Positions 19,041 through 27,471 of a stretch of 64,000 nt of DNA are shown one piece after another. The position numbers were made by a program, and so were the translations under genes. How positions within the stretch are numbered: the stretch's first letter is position 1; the number at the start of each line of letters is the position of its first letter. Source of the stretch: Chelatococcus reniformis. GTDB taxonomy: Bacteria; Pseudomonadota; Alphaproteobacteria; Rhizobiales; Beijerinckiaceae. The DNA lies in assembly GCF_014640075.1 (NCBI RefSeq), contig NZ_BMGG01000002.1:682001-746000 (forward strand), in the 5' to 3' direction. Below the pieces are notes generated by a model. That model saw nothing but the letters and a program-made list of their open reading frames with translations. It was not told the DNA's origin and made no database searches.

Positions 19041-19471
19041 CCCTGCACATGACCTCTCATGGGCGCCGAAGCGTGTGGAGCGCCATCAAGCGCGGCTTCG
19101 CCGGCCGCTGCCCCGCGTGCGGCGACGGCCGCCTGTTCGGCCGCTTCCTCAAGGTCAACGACCACTGCCCGGCTTGCGGAGAGGCCTTCCACCACCATCG
19201 CGCCGACGATCTTCCCCCCTACCTGGTCATCGTCATCGTGGGCCACATCGTGGGCTCCGGTATTCTCGCAGCGGAAACCTATTCCGATTGGCCGGCATGG
19301 CTACACATGGCGCTCTGGCCTACGGTGACCGTGGTGCTGTCGCTCCTCCTCCTCCAGCCGGTGAAGGGTGCCGTCGTCGCCTTGCAATGGGCGAATGGCA
19401 TGCATGGCTTCGGTGGTGTCGACGAGGAGGCGCTGATGGCCGATCACGACCGCGCAGGCAAGTCGGACTGA
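19037..19471 (+). CDS. DUF983 membrane protein with two zinc-ribbon CxxC motifs
   Basis: 144 aa from the GTG overlapping the rnr stop (GTGA); an internal ATG at 19049 is an alternative. RGFAGRCPACGDGRLFGRFL and DHCPACGEAF form a pair of CPxCG zinc-binding knuckles at the N-terminus. Two hydrophobic segments follow (LVIVIVGHIVGSGIL and MALWPTVTVVLSLLLL). This is the DUF983 family of unknown function, normally found next to rnr and a Nudix gene in Rhizobiales, as here. Confidence 0.92.
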   Translation: MTLHMTSHGRRSVWSAIKRGFAGRCPACGDGRLFGRFLKVNDHCPACGEAFHHHRADDLPPYLVIVIVGHIVGSGILAAETYSDWPAWLHMALWPTVTVVLSLLLLQPVKGAVVALQWANGMHGFGGVDEEALMADHDRAGKSD

Positions 19472-19554
19472 CGGCGAGGCGCCGGCGCGACACAAGCAAC
19501 GAGACCCGAACCGGCGGCGAACACGCCGGCGGCAGGGGTGGGAGGATCGAGGCA

Positions 19555-20295
19555 TTGACGGAACACACGGTTGCGCTCACCACCAGCGAGAAGGATGAAC
19601 CGCGCTGGCCGACGATCCGGCCGCGCCACGCCGCAACGCTGATCATCATCGATCGGTCGGGCCGCGAGCCCAAGGTGCTGATGGGTCGGCGCCACGCCGG
19701 GCACAGGTTCATGCCGGGCAAGTTCGTCTTTCCGGGCGGGCGCATCGAGACCAACGACCGCTTCATGGCGGCCAGCAACCCCCTGCACCCCACCGTGGGC
19801 GAGAAGCTGCTGGCCCGCACCGTCAAGCCGTCGCTCACGCGCGGCCGCGCCCTGGCGCTCGCTGCGATCCGCGAGACCTTCGAGGAGACCGGGCTGCTGC
19901 TCGGCCGGCGCATCGACGGCGAGCGACCGAGCCGCGTTCCCGAGGGCCCGTGGAGCGAGTTCATCTCGCACGGCATCGTGCCCGACCTGGAGCCGCTGCG
20001 CTTCGTCGCCAGGGCCATCACCCCGCCGGGTCGGCCCAAGCGCTTCGACACGCGCTTCTTCGCTGTCGACGCCAACCAGATCGCGCACCGGGTCGACGGC
20101 ATCATCACGCCGGACAGCGAGCTGACCGAGCTCGTCTGGGTGGAGCTCGATCAGGCCCTCGAGCTGGAACTGCCCTCGATCACCACGGTGGTACTGAAGG
20201 AGCTCGACAAGCGCACCGAGGCAGGCTTCGGGCACGCTCTGCCGGTGCCGTTCTACTACGCCCGCGGCGGAGCCTTCCAGCGCGAGGAGCTGTGA
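19555..20295 (+). CDS. Nudix hydrolase
   Basis: 246 aa from a TTG start, chosen because a strong GGAGG lies 9 nt upstream and homologous sequence begins soon after. The Nudix box is present but split: FPGGRIE supplies its first half, and AAIRETFEETGLLLG the REx2EExG half, with about 40 extra residues between them. Such long-loop Nudix proteins are typical of this locus in Rhizobiales. The substrate, some nucleoside diphosphate derivative, is unknown. Its stop overlaps the GTG start of the MFS gene. Confidence 0.88.
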   Translation: MTEHTVALTTSEKDEPRWPTIRPRHAATLIIIDRSGREPKVLMGRRHAGHRFMPGKFVFPGGRIETNDRFMAASNPLHPTVGEKLLARTVKPSLTRGRALALAAIRETFEETGLLLGRRIDGERPSRVPEGPWSEFISHGIVPDLEPLRFVARAITPPGRPKRFDTRFFAVDANQIAHRVDGIITPDSELTELVWVELDQALELELPSITTVVLKELDKRTEAGFGHALPVPFYYARGGAFQREEL

Positions 20296-21515
20296 CCCCG
20301 GCCGAGCCACCGTCGAGCACCGCGCCTTTCCCTCCGAGCCTGTCGGGACGGTCCCCCGGGGCGGCGGGCGAGGCGCCGCTCAATATCCGCGCCATCTCCG
20401 CGGCGATCGTCATGGTGTCGATCGTCGGCGTGGGCCTGAGCCTGTCGATCCCGCTGCTGTCGCTCGAGATGGAGCGCATGGGCGTCTCGAGCGTCATGAT
20501 CGGCGTGAACACAGCGACGGCCGGCCTCGCCGCCATCGTGACGCTGCCGTTCGTGCCGCGGCTCGCCGCCCGCCTGGGCGTCGGGCGGTTGATCGCCGCG
20601 TCGATTGCGTTGTCGGCGCTCTCCCTACTCGCCTTCAAGGCGGTGCCCTGGCTGCCGGCCTGGTTCCTGTTCCGCTTCGTCTATTCGGCCGCGCTCGGCG
20701 CACTGTTCGTGCTGTCGGAGTTCTGGATCAACACGGCAGCCCCCGCCTCGCGCCGCGGATTCTTCATGGGTCTCTATGCCACCGTGCTGTCGCTGGGCTT
20801 CGCCGCCGGGCCGGCCGTGCTCGTGATGGTGGGAACCACGGGCTGGGCCCCCTACGCCATCGGCGCCCTGCTGTTCGGCGTCGCCGCCATCCCGCTCGCC
20901 GGTGCGCGCGGCGAAACGCCGATGCTGGAGACCCATTCCCGACACGGCACGCTGTTCTTCGTGCTCGCGGCGCCCGCCGCCACGGTCGCCGTCCTGGTCT
21001 TCGGAGCGGTCGAGACCGGCGGTTTCAGCCTTCTGCCGATCTACGGTCTGCGGCTGGGCTTTGGCCCGGCGGACGCGGCCTTCCTCGTCAGCCTGGTCGC
21101 GTTGGGCAGCGTGCTGCTGCAAATTCCGATCGGGCTGCTGTCGGACCGCATGAACCGCCGCGTGCTGCTGCTCGCCGTCGGGCTTGTCGGCACGCTCGCC
21201 ACCGGCCTGCTGCCCTGGGCGGCGGGTACGCCGCTCCTGTTCGAGGCCTTGCTGGTCATCTGGGGCGGCATCGGCACGGCGCTCTACACCGTGGGGCTGG
21301 CGCACCTGGGCGAGCGCTTTTCCGCACCGGAGGACCTCGCCGGGGCCAATGCAGCCTTCATCCTGCTCTACAACGTGGGACTGATGGTGGGTCCGCCCCT
21401 GGTTGGCTTCGGCATGCACCTGATGATGCCACACGGCTTTGCCGTGACCCTGGCCTTGCTGTTCGCGCTCTACGTTTTGGTGGCGGGCGTGCGCTTGGGC
21501 GTCGCCTCCAGGTGA
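20292..21515 (+). CDS. Major facilitator superfamily transporter
   Basis: 407 aa with about 12 hydrophobic segments. The start GTG overlaps the Nudix stop (GTGA); the first 30 residues are Pro/Ser-rich and cytosolic. Visible MFS features are RLAARLGVGRL and SDRMNRR between helices, as in motif A, and the duplicated six-helix organisation. It resembles drug/metabolite efflux MFS proteins, but the substrate is unknown. It is the last gene before rpmG in the conserved rnr-DUF983-Nudix-MFS-rpmG block. Confidence 0.9.
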   Translation: MTPAEPPSSTAPFPPSLSGRSPGAAGEAPLNIRAISAAIVMVSIVGVGLSLSIPLLSLEMERMGVSSVMIGVNTATAGLAAIVTLPFVPRLAARLGVGRLIAASIALSALSLLAFKAVPWLPAWFLFRFVYSAALGALFVLSEFWINTAAPASRRGFFMGLYATVLSLGFAAGPAVLVMVGTTGWAPYAIGALLFGVAAIPLAGARGETPMLETHSRHGTLFFVLAAPAATVAVLVFGAVETGGFSLLPIYGLRLGFGPADAAFLVSLVALGSVLLQIPIGLLSDRMNRRVLLLAVGLVGTLATGLLPWAAGTPLLFEALLVIWGGIGTALYTVGLAHLGERFSAPEDLAGANAAFILLYNVGLMVGPPLVGFGMHLMMPHGFAVTLALLFALYVLVAGVRLGVASR

Positions 21516-21664
21516 TCGGCCGCGCGACGCTTGACTTGCGCGGCTCAATACGGCATGTCCCTTGGCATCTTTCGGGCCGGTTCGCCGGCCCTTTTGCGTA
21601 GCGCGCGTGACACGGCCGTGACAGGCCCGGCTGCCGCGCACCGGGATCCTTCAGAGGTTCGATC

Positions 21665-21832
21665 ATGGCCAAGGCCGTCACCATCAAGATCAAGCTCGTG
21701 TCGACCGCCGATACGGGCTACTTCTACGTCACCAAGAAGAACACGCGTACGATGACCGACAAGCTGAGCGTCAAGAAGTACGATCCAGTCGCTCGCAAGC
21801 ACGTCGAGTTCAAGGAAACCAAGATCAAGTAA
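21665..21832 (+). CDS. rpmG: 50S ribosomal protein L33 (bL33)
   Basis: 55 aa: [20 protein letters not shown], then [20 protein letters not shown], ending [10 protein letters not shown]. It is a component of the large subunit near the E site. This is the cysteine-free (zinc-independent) form of L33: the CxxC pairs of the zinc form are absent. It is followed 34 nt later by a clear intrinsic terminator and preceded by a gap of about 150 nt after the MFS gene. Confidence 0.98.
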   Translation: MAKAVTIKIKLVSTADTGYFYVTKKNTRTMTDKLSVKKYDPVARKHVEFKETKIK

Positions 21833-21865
21833 GGCGGTGCCAGCCGCCCGAATCGTCTCGAAAAG

Positions 21866-21885
21866 CCGCCCTGAGGGGCGGTTTT
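21866..21885 (+). terminator. Rho-independent terminator after rpmG
   Basis: A perfect 6-bp GC stem (CCGCCC / GGGCGG) with a TGAG loop followed by TTTT, beginning 34 nt after the rpmG stop. Confidence 0.85.
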
Positions 21886-21905
21886 GTCGTTCAGGAGGGC
21901 GCCCT

Positions 21906-22190
21906 GTGAGCAAGCTCGTCCCGCGATCTGGCGTGTGCGCCGCGGCGCTCGCCGCGGTCGTCGTCGCCGCCACGACCACGGCTTCGGCGGATGTCTGCGA
22001 CGACCTTTGGTATCAGCGCAACGCCATCTTCAAGGCGGCCGGCTATTGCTTCAAAACCAGCCGGGGCATCCGCGCCTTCGGCAACGCCGGCTGCGCCTAT
22101 GACGACGAGGCCGACGTGCCACTCTCGGCGCGCCAGAGCACCCGCGTACGACAGATCAAGGCCGACGAGCGCGCCCTCGGCTGCCGCTGA
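21906..22190 (+). CDS. Small secreted YARHG-type protein
   Basis: 94 aa from GTG. The hydrophobic segment AAALAAVVVAATTTASA is a signal peptide with likely cleavage before DVCDD. The mature part has four cysteines, starting CDDLWYQRNAIFKAAGYCF and containing AFGNAGCAYDD and a C-terminal CR, probably forming two disulfides. The arrangement LWxxRNxIxxxxGYCF matches the YARHG-like small envelope proteins I recall in Rhizobiales; their function is unknown. It starts only 21 nt past the rpmG terminator. Confidence 0.8.
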   Translation: MSKLVPRSGVCAAALAAVVVAATTTASADVCDDLWYQRNAIFKAAGYCFKTSRGIRAFGNAGCAYDDEADVPLSARQSTRVRQIKADERALGCR

Positions 22191-22206
22191 CGACCGGCAG
22201 ATGCCT

Positions 22207-22310
22207 ACAGCATTTCCGCGTTTCTTCGAATCACCGAAATACTCTATCTGTTTGATTTGCCGCGTTTTCTTCACGCGAACCGGCGTCCACTTCGCTCAAA
22301 AACGCTCTAG
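22207..22310. repeat. Dispersed two-stem repeat, copy A
   Basis: First of three copies (others at 59026-59122 and 61618-61723). It consists of a left palindrome (AGCATTTC ... GAAATACT) and a right one (GCGTTTTC ... AAAACGC) around the invariant core CTCTATCTGTTTGATTTG. This copy has more mismatches in the left stem. Its reverse strand carries an open frame beginning MKKTRQIKQIE, which is a repeat by-product rather than a gene. I recall near-identical intergenic repeats in many Bradyrhizobium-related genomes. Confidence 0.9.
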
Positions 22311-22416
22311 TCGACGCTGCCGATCGGTGCAGCCGCCCATCGTTCAGATTCTTGAGATTTGGAAGATGTCGGCCCGACCGGACGAATGGCATCCCGGTGG
22401 GGCAATCGTCCGTGCA

Positions 22417-22623
22417 TCAGCGGCGGACGGCAGCCTCGTAGGCACGCTCCAGCATCAACCGACAGGAATTGGCCTGCTCGCGCGTGGCGCTCGCCAGGGA
22501 CTGGCGCGCGATATCGCGCAGATCGCGAATGGCGACATCGACGGCGGTCACGAGATCGACCTCGGGGATCTCGTCGTCGTGATCCAGGGAAGGCCGCAGC
22601 CGAAATTGTACAACGTTGCCCAT
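22417..22623 (-). CDS. Hypothetical protein (68 aa)
   Basis: 68 aa: MGNVVQFRLRPSL, an acidic linker, then a single long helix with AVDVAIRDLRDIARQ and QANSCRLMLERAYEAAV. It is soluble, without signal or membrane segment. It resembles small Rhizobiales proteins of unknown function that start with NVVQFR. It stands where pleD would be expected in related genomes. A TTAA-N7-TTAG sequence lies 60 nt upstream. No function is assigned. Confidence 0.65.
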   Translation of the reverse strand: MGNVVQFRLRPSLDHDDEIPEVDLVTAVDVAIRDLRDIARQSLASATREQANSCRLMLERAYEAAVRR

Positions 22624-23056
22624 GCTACTCGTCCGGGTGCCGCGAATCGAAGCGATCGCAACGGCATTCGACACGGGCGAGGTTAACCGGGGCTTAGCGG
22701 TACGGCGCGGTCGCGCCGGCAACGTCCATACGGCGGGGAGCAGCAAGGTGGCCGGCCGGAGGCGGCGCCTGACGTACAGGCACACGCCTCCGGACCGGCC
22801 TAACCCCACGAAGCCAGGAGATGCGGCGGACCTAGCATCCGTAGGGCTGGGGCGTGGCATGCGGGTCGTGGACCCGCTGCGTCGCGACCAACCTAGCGGG
22901 CCTCGCAGCGAAAGCAATCGCCGGCCTGCGCCGCCCACAGGCAATGTGGCGTATGGTTAAGAGACGGTTGTCACCGCTCCGAGCGATTCCCGATCTCGCC
23001 AGCGGACCGCCATCCGAGCTCATCTAGCGGATGATCTCGCCCGATCACAGGATCGC
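22624..23056. other. Intergenic region between the 68-aa gene and divK
   Basis: 433 nt without a convincing gene on either strand. It carries a TTAA-N7-TTAG half-site at 22683-22697 that loosely resembles a CtrA box. I found no coding trace of pleD, no RNA gene and no repeat here. Confidence 0.6.
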
Positions 23057-23428
23057 CTAAGCCGGCCCGACGTAGTTCCGGACCGTCTCCAGGAACTTGC
23101 TGACCGAGATCGGCTTGGAGAGGTAGCCCTCGCAGCCGCCCTCGCGAATGCGCTCCTCGTCGCCCTTCATGGCGAAGGCGGTCACGGCGATGACGGGGAT
23201 GGCCTTGAGGTCCGGATCCTGCTTGAGCCAGCGCGTCACCTCGAGGCCCGACACCTCGGGCAGCTGGATGTCCATGAGGATGAGGTCCGGGCGGTCCGCG
23301 CGCGCCAGTTCCATGGCATCGATGCCATGGGCCGTCTTGAGCGTCCGATAGCCATGCGCCTCCAGCAGATCGCTGAAAAGCTTCATGTTGAGCTCGTTGT
23401 CCTCGACGATGAGGATAGTCTTGGCCAT
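23057..23428 (-). CDS. divK: Single-domain response regulator DivK
   Basis: 123 aa, a receiver domain only. [20 protein letters not shown] holds the acidic pocket, [21 protein letters not shown] the phosphoacceptor Asp, [21 protein letters not shown] the switch residues, and [10 protein letters not shown] the conserved Lys. The ELNMKLF and [11 protein letters not shown] phrases are specific to DivK, the regulator that controls cell division and polarity through PleC/DivJ/DivL and CtrA. Start MAKTILIV chosen; an upstream extension is Pro-rich and unlikely. PleD usually follows directly downstream but is missing here. Confidence 0.95.
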   Translation of the reverse strand: MAKTILIVEDNELNMKLFSDLLEAHGYRTLKTAHGIDAMELARADRPDLILMDIQLPEVSGLEVTRWLKQDPDLKAIPVIAVTAFAMKGDEERIREGGCEGYLSKPISVSKFLETVRNYVGPA

Positions 23429-23593
23429 GGGACGATCCTTGGCACCGGCACCGAGGGGACAGGGGCGTCCGATCGGCACAGGTTCCGAACTGGCGCTTGC
23501 CGCCGGGTAACGCCACCCGCCGGGGACGCGCTGCTGACGGCGATTGCAACGGGATCGCCGCGACTCGCCGCTTGCCTTGCGGCATCCTCAGTT

Positions 23594-23608
23594 GAACATC
23601 TAGAGTTC
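23594..23608. promoter_or_regulatory. LexA-like operator candidate upstream of DUF3572-dinB
   Basis: GAAC-N7-GTTC at 23594-23608, extended by one matching base on each side (TGAAC ... GTTCA), about 24 nt before the DUF3572 start. Alphaproteobacterial LexA sites are known as direct repeats GTTC-N7-GTTC (or GAAC-N7-GAAC); this one has the right half-sites and spacing but inverted. DinB is a common SOS target, which makes it worth testing. Confidence 0.35.
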
Positions 23609-23631
23609 AGACGTCAACGAAACGCAAACCG

Positions 23632-23937
23632 ATGCAGACCGGACGCACGCGGACTCCGCCAAACCAGGCCTGGGCCGAGAACCTGGCCGTCTCCGCCCTC
23701 ACCTTCCTGGCGCAGGAGCCCGATCGAATCGGCCGCTTCCTGGCCCTGACGGGAATCGCCCCGCACGACATCCGGGCCGCCGCCGGCGAACCGGGCTTCC
23801 TGGCGGCCGTCCTGCAGCATCTGCTCGACGATGAAAGCCTGCTGCTTGCCTTCGCCGGTGCCGCCGAGGTCCGTCCCGAAGCCATAGCGCAGGCGCACGG
23901 CCTCCTGGCGGGCAGCAGGCAGGCTCACGAGCCGTGA
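23632..23937 (+). CDS. DUF3572 family protein
   Basis: 101 aa, soluble and helical, with AENLAVSALTFLAQEPDRIGRFLALTGI and FLAAVLQHLLDDESLLLAFA, the recognisable DUF3572 core. Function is unknown. In Rhizobiales it regularly sits between divK and dinB, as here. Its stop overlaps the GTG start of dinB (GTGA), so the two are coupled. Confidence 0.88.
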   Translation: MQTGRTRTPPNQAWAENLAVSALTFLAQEPDRIGRFLALTGIAPHDIRAAAGEPGFLAAVLQHLLDDESLLLAFAGAAEVRPEAIAQAHGLLAGSRQAHEP

Positions 23938-25232
23938 CCGGATGCGGGCATGCGCTTTGCCGCGATTGCCTGGCCGATGCCCCGCCCGCGCATCACGAGC
24001 GGTGCGCTGCCTGCGGCGGCCCTCGCCTGGTCATGCACGCCGAGCAGGCGGAGCTCGCCATCGCCCATATCGATTGCGACGCCTTCTATGCGGCCATCGA
24101 GAAGCGCGACGACCCTTCGCTCGCCGACAAGCCCGTCATCATCGGCGGCGGGCGCCGTGGCGTCGTCTCCACGGCGTGCTACGTGGCACGCACGTATGGC
24201 GTCCACTCGGCCATGCCCATGTTCAAGGCCTTGAAAGCGTGCCCCGACGCGGTGGTGGTCCGTCCGGACATGGCGAAATATGCCGACGTCGGACGCCAGG
24301 TGCGCGCCATGATGAGGGACCTGACGCCGCTGGTCGAACCGGTTTCGATCGACGAGGCGTTTCTCGATTTATCGGGCACGGAGCGCCTGCACCACGCGCC
24401 GCCCGCCACCACGCTGATGCGCTTTGCCCGCGATGTGGAGCGTGACATCGGCATCACCGTCTCCGTCGGGCTCTCCTACAACAAGTTCCTCGCCAAGGTC
24501 GCCTCCGATCTGGACAAGCCGCGCGGCTTCTCGGTGATCGGGCGGGCCGACGCCGTCGCGTTCCTCGGCCCACGCTCCGTCACCCTGATACCGGGAATCG
24601 GCAAGGCGGCGCAGCGGCGCCTGGCCGAGCGCGGGCTGCACACCATCGCCGACCTGCGGGCGCAGTCGCCCGCGGCGTTGATGGCGCTCCTCGGTAACGA
24701 GGGGGCACGGCTGTCGCGCCTGGCGCGCGGCATCGACGAGCGGCGCGTGGAGCCGGCGCGGGAGGCGAAATCGGTGTCGGCCGAGACGACCTTCGAGGAC
24801 GACATCCGCTCGCGCGAGCAGCTCGAAGCCGTCCTGTGGCGGCTCTGCGAACGGGTTTCGGCGCGGCTCAAGGCCGCCGGCCATTCCGGATCCAGCATCA
24901 CGCTCAAGCTCAAGACGGCGAGTTTCCAGCTGCGCACCCGCACGCGTTCGGGCCTGCCGCCGACGCAGTTGGCGCGCCGGCTGTTCGACGTCGGCCGCGA
25001 GTTGCTCGTCCAGGAGTGCGACGGGACGGCCTTCCGCCTGATCGGCGTCGGCGCGGGAGACCTTGGCCCGGGCGAACTCGCCGACCGGGGCGATCTCGCC
25101 GACACCACCTCGCAGCGCGACGCCCGGACCGAGCGGGCCATCGATGCGCTGCGCGGCCGCTTCGGCACCGAGGCGGTGATCCGCGGCATCGCGCTCAAGG
25201 ACCACACGGCCTTGAAGGCAAAGCCCAAATAG
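23934..25232 (+). CDS. dinB: DNA polymerase IV with N-terminal zinc-finger extension
   Basis: 432 aa Y-family translesion polymerase. The palm starts at HIDCDAFYAAIEKRDDP, with the second catalytic acidic pair in SIDEAFLDLS. LSYNKFLAKVASDLDKP and the HhH region GIGKAAQRRLAERG follow, then the little-finger domain. About 33 residues precede the core and contain C4, C9, C12, C24 and C27, an additional zinc-ribbon or RING-like module seen in alphaproteobacterial DinB. The start GTG overlaps DUF3572; without that start the cysteines would be lost, which supports it. A LexA-like site lies upstream of the operon. Confidence 0.95.
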   Translation: MTGCGHALCRDCLADAPPAHHERCAACGGPRLVMHAEQAELAIAHIDCDAFYAAIEKRDDPSLADKPVIIGGGRRGVVSTACYVARTYGVHSAMPMFKALKACPDAVVVRPDMAKYADVGRQVRAMMRDLTPLVEPVSIDEAFLDLSGTERLHHAPPATTLMRFARDVERDIGITVSVGLSYNKFLAKVASDLDKPRGFSVIGRADAVAFLGPRSVTLIPGIGKAAQRRLAERGLHTIADLRAQSPAALMALLGNEGARLSRLARGIDERRVEPAREAKSVSAETTFEDDIRSREQLEAVLWRLCERVSARLKAAGHSGSSITLKLKTASFQLRTRTRSGLPPTQLARRLFDVGRELLVQECDGTAFRLIGVGAGDLGPGELADRGDLADTTSQRDARTERAIDALRGRFGTEAVIRGIALKDHTALKAKPK

Positions 25233-25242
25233 GGCGGCCCGG

Positions 25243-26151
25243 TCAGCGCTGGCAGGTCTTCGAGGCTGACTTGAGATCGAGGGTCTTCATGTCGCCCTTC
25301 ACGACAAAGTCGCCGTAGTCGAGCTTGAGCGCGCCGCTGATGCCATTCTCGAACATGTCGAACGAGATCGCATAGATCGGCGTGCGTTCGCCCTCGCCTG
25401 GCGTGAAATAGGTGATCGTCACCGGCCACCGGGCGATCTTGTCCAGCCCCGCCTTGAGCGCCGCCGGCTCCAGGCCGTCGGAGCGGCCGGGTGCGATGCG
25501 CTTGCCGATGATGGAGAGGGTGTCGAACACCTTGCGCCCGTCGTCCGACCCGTCGAACACCTTCACCGCGAACGTGCTCTGGCCGGCTCTCGCCGCCTCG
25601 ATGAGGCGCTTCATATGCTGCGACGGGAACAGCACCTCGCCCTCGACGGTCTGACGCTCGCGCTTGGGCTTCGACAGCTCGATCACGGTGCGATCGCCGC
25701 CAGAGCGCTCGGCATGCCCATCGACGAGGTTGGCGGCTCTGGCTCCGGCCTGCGTCTCCTGCCGGAATTTGAAGCCGGAGCCGTCGCCCTCCTCGAAGGT
25801 CGTGCTGCGCAGATCGGAGAGGCGCGATTCGCCCTCGCTCGGCTCCACCACACTCACCTGGCGGAACGATAGGGGATAGCCCTCGCAGGCGTCGCCGCCG
25901 AAGTCGTAGGCGATGCGCCCGCGCACCGAGATCACCGAGCGCGCGCCTTTGCTCGATGCCAGCGACAGATCATAGACGGCCATGTGGCCGGCGAGCACGG
26001 CTGGCGGGGCCGGCACGGCGGCAGGCTGCGGCGTCCCGGCGTGTGCCGGGCCCACGGCCAGCGCGACCGCCGCGCACACCAGCACGGCCACGTGCGCCGG
26101 GGTCGTGCCCGGCCCTGCTTCACCCCGCACTCGACGCGATCCGGTCGTCAT
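25243..26151 (-). CDS. eipB: Periplasmic EipB family protein (DUF1849)
   Basis: 302 aa with an N-terminal signal (AVLVCAAVALAVGPAHA). DUF1849/EipB proteins form a beta-spiral in the periplasm and support envelope integrity in Brucella. Visible family features are the GHMAVYDLSL opening, GDACEGYPLSFRQ, SDLRSTTFEEGDG, the middle VLFPSQHMKRLIEAAR and the C-terminal GDFVVKGDMKTLDL. One Cys lies in GDACEGY and another in the extreme C-terminal SKTCQR, the expected conserved disulfide pair. A GGAG sits 5 nt before the ATG. It is convergent with dinB. Confidence 0.9.
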   Translation of the reverse strand: MTTGSRRVRGEAGPGTTPAHVAVLVCAAVALAVGPAHAGTPQPAAVPAPPAVLAGHMAVYDLSLASSKGARSVISVRGRIAYDFGGDACEGYPLSFRQVSVVEPSEGESRLSDLRSTTFEEGDGSGFKFRQETQAGARAANLVDGHAERSGGDRTVIELSKPKRERQTVEGEVLFPSQHMKRLIEAARAGQSTFAVKVFDGSDDGRKVFDTLSIIGKRIAPGRSDGLEPAALKAGLDKIARWPVTITYFTPGEGERTPIYAISFDMFENGISGALKLDYGDFVVKGDMKTLDLKSASKTCQR

Positions 26152-26247
26152 GCAATCTCCTCAGTTGCGGCGAAGGTAGAGGCCGTCTCGGCGGCTTGCA
26201 ACGGCCGCGCGACAGCTTGTCCAGCCGATGCACTGCAGGGGGCGAAA

Positions 26248-26718
26248 ATGAGTCAAATCGAGGCGAAACTGGCGGATGTCGGCATCCGGCTGCCGACACC
26301 GGCGGCGCCGCTTGCCAATTATCTCCCGTGCGTGCGCACCGGCTCGCTGCTCATCGTTTCGGGCCAGCTCTGCACCGGCGTCGACGGCAAGCTGTCCGAT
26401 GCGCACCGCGGCAAGCTCGGCGCCGAGGTGTCCCTGGAGGATGGCCAGGCGGCGGCGCGGTTGTGCGCGATCAATGTGCTGGCGCAGGCCAGGGCGGCCA
26501 TCGGCGATCTCGACCAGATCGCGCGCTGCGTCCGCCTCGGCGGCTTCATCAACGCGCTGCCCAACTTCAGCGCCCTTGCGGCGGTCATGAACGGCGCCTC
26601 GGACCTGATGGTGACAGCGCTCGGCGACCGAGGTCGGCACGCCCGCTCGACGATCGGGGTCGCGGAGCTGCCGCTCGACGCCGCGGTCGAAGTCGAAGCC
26701 ATGTTCGAGATCGCCTGA
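26248..26718 (+). CDS. RidA family protein (Rid/YjgF/UK114)
   Basis: 156 aa from ATG (MSQIEAKLADVGIRLPTPA). It is longer than archetypal RidA but typical of the YjgF-like COG0251 branch with VRTGSLLIVSGQL, DLDQIARCVRLGGFINALPNF and ARSTIGVAELPLDAAVEVEA. RidA proper hydrolyses reactive enamine/imine intermediates. In this longer subgroup the key Arg in the ARSTIGV motif is present, but the activity is unproven. It ends 3 nt before the GDPD gene, so the two are an operon. Confidence 0.87.
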   Translation: MSQIEAKLADVGIRLPTPAAPLANYLPCVRTGSLLIVSGQLCTGVDGKLSDAHRGKLGAEVSLEDGQAAARLCAINVLAQARAAIGDLDQIARCVRLGGFINALPNFSALAAVMNGASDLMVTALGDRGRHARSTIGVAELPLDAAVEVEAMFEIA

Positions 26719-26721
26719 GCG

Positions 26722-27471
26722 ATGACCGGCTGGCCGCACTGGCTCACCATACGGCCCGTCGCCCACCGCGGGCTGCACGGCCGTCCGAGCGGCTGCCTCG
26801 AGAATACGACGGCCGCGGCCGCGGCCGCCATGGCCGCCGGCTACGGCATCGAATGCGATGTGCAGCTGACGCGGGACGGCGAGGCCATCGTCTTCCACGA
26901 CGATACACTCGATCGCCTGTGCCGGGCCGAAGGCCCGGTCCGCGACCGCACAGCGGCGGAGCTGGGGTGCATCGCCTATCGGGACGCCCCTGATCAGGCC
27001 ATGCCGACGCTAGCTTCGTTTCTCGATGCGATCGGCGCCCGCGTCCCGGTGCTCGTCGAGATCAAGAGCCGCTTCGACGGCGACCTGTCGCTCGCCCGCC
27101 GCGTCGCCGCCATCGTGGCAGATGCGCCTGCCAACGTCGCGCTGATGTCGTTCGACGATGACGTCGTGGCGGCCTTGGGCGATCTGGCACCGACACGGCC
27201 GCGCGGCATCGTCGCTCAGGCCGACTACGACGAGGAGGAGTGGGATGGGTTGCCCACCGCGCGCCGATCACGACTCTCCGGGCTGCTCCATCTGGATCGG
27301 TCGCGTCCCGACTTTCTCGCCTGGCGCGTCCGCGATCTGCCGTCGCCGCCCACCACCGTCGCCCGCCATCTCGGCATGCCGGTTCTCGCATGGACGGTCC
27401 GCACGACGGCCGAACGCGAGCGAGCCGCCGACGGGGCCGATCAGATGATATTCGAGGGGTTCCGCCCTTGA
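26722..27471 (+). CDS. Glycerophosphodiester phosphodiesterase family protein
   Basis: 249 aa TIM-barrel enzyme. The GDPD motif is complete: AHRGLHGR, ENT, IECDVQLTRDGEAIVFHDDTLDRL with the catalytic Glu/Asp and His, and VLVEIKS for the third metal ligand. The C-terminal PVLAWTVRT is also characteristic. It would hydrolyse glycerophosphodiesters to glycerol-3-phosphate plus alcohol. There is no signal peptide, so it is cytosolic. It follows the RidA-like gene by 3 nt. Confidence 0.92.
   Translation: MTGWPHWLTIRPVAHRGLHGRPSGCLENTTAAAAAAMAAGYGIECDVQLTRDGEAIVFHDDTLDRLCRAEGPVRDRTAAELGCIAYRDAPDQAMPTLASFLDAIGARVPVLVEIKSRFDGDLSLARRVAAIVADAPANVALMSFDDDVVAALGDLAPTRPRGIVAQADYDEEEWDGLPTARRSRLSGLLHLDRSRPDFLAWRVRDLPSPPTTVARHLGMPVLAWTVRTTAERERAADGADQMIFEGFRP

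Noticed and set aside
21891-22274. Reverse-strand frame beginning MKKTRQIKQIE
   Set aside because: It starts inside the dispersed repeat; near-identical starts recur at the other copies (58882-59094 and within 60599-61876).
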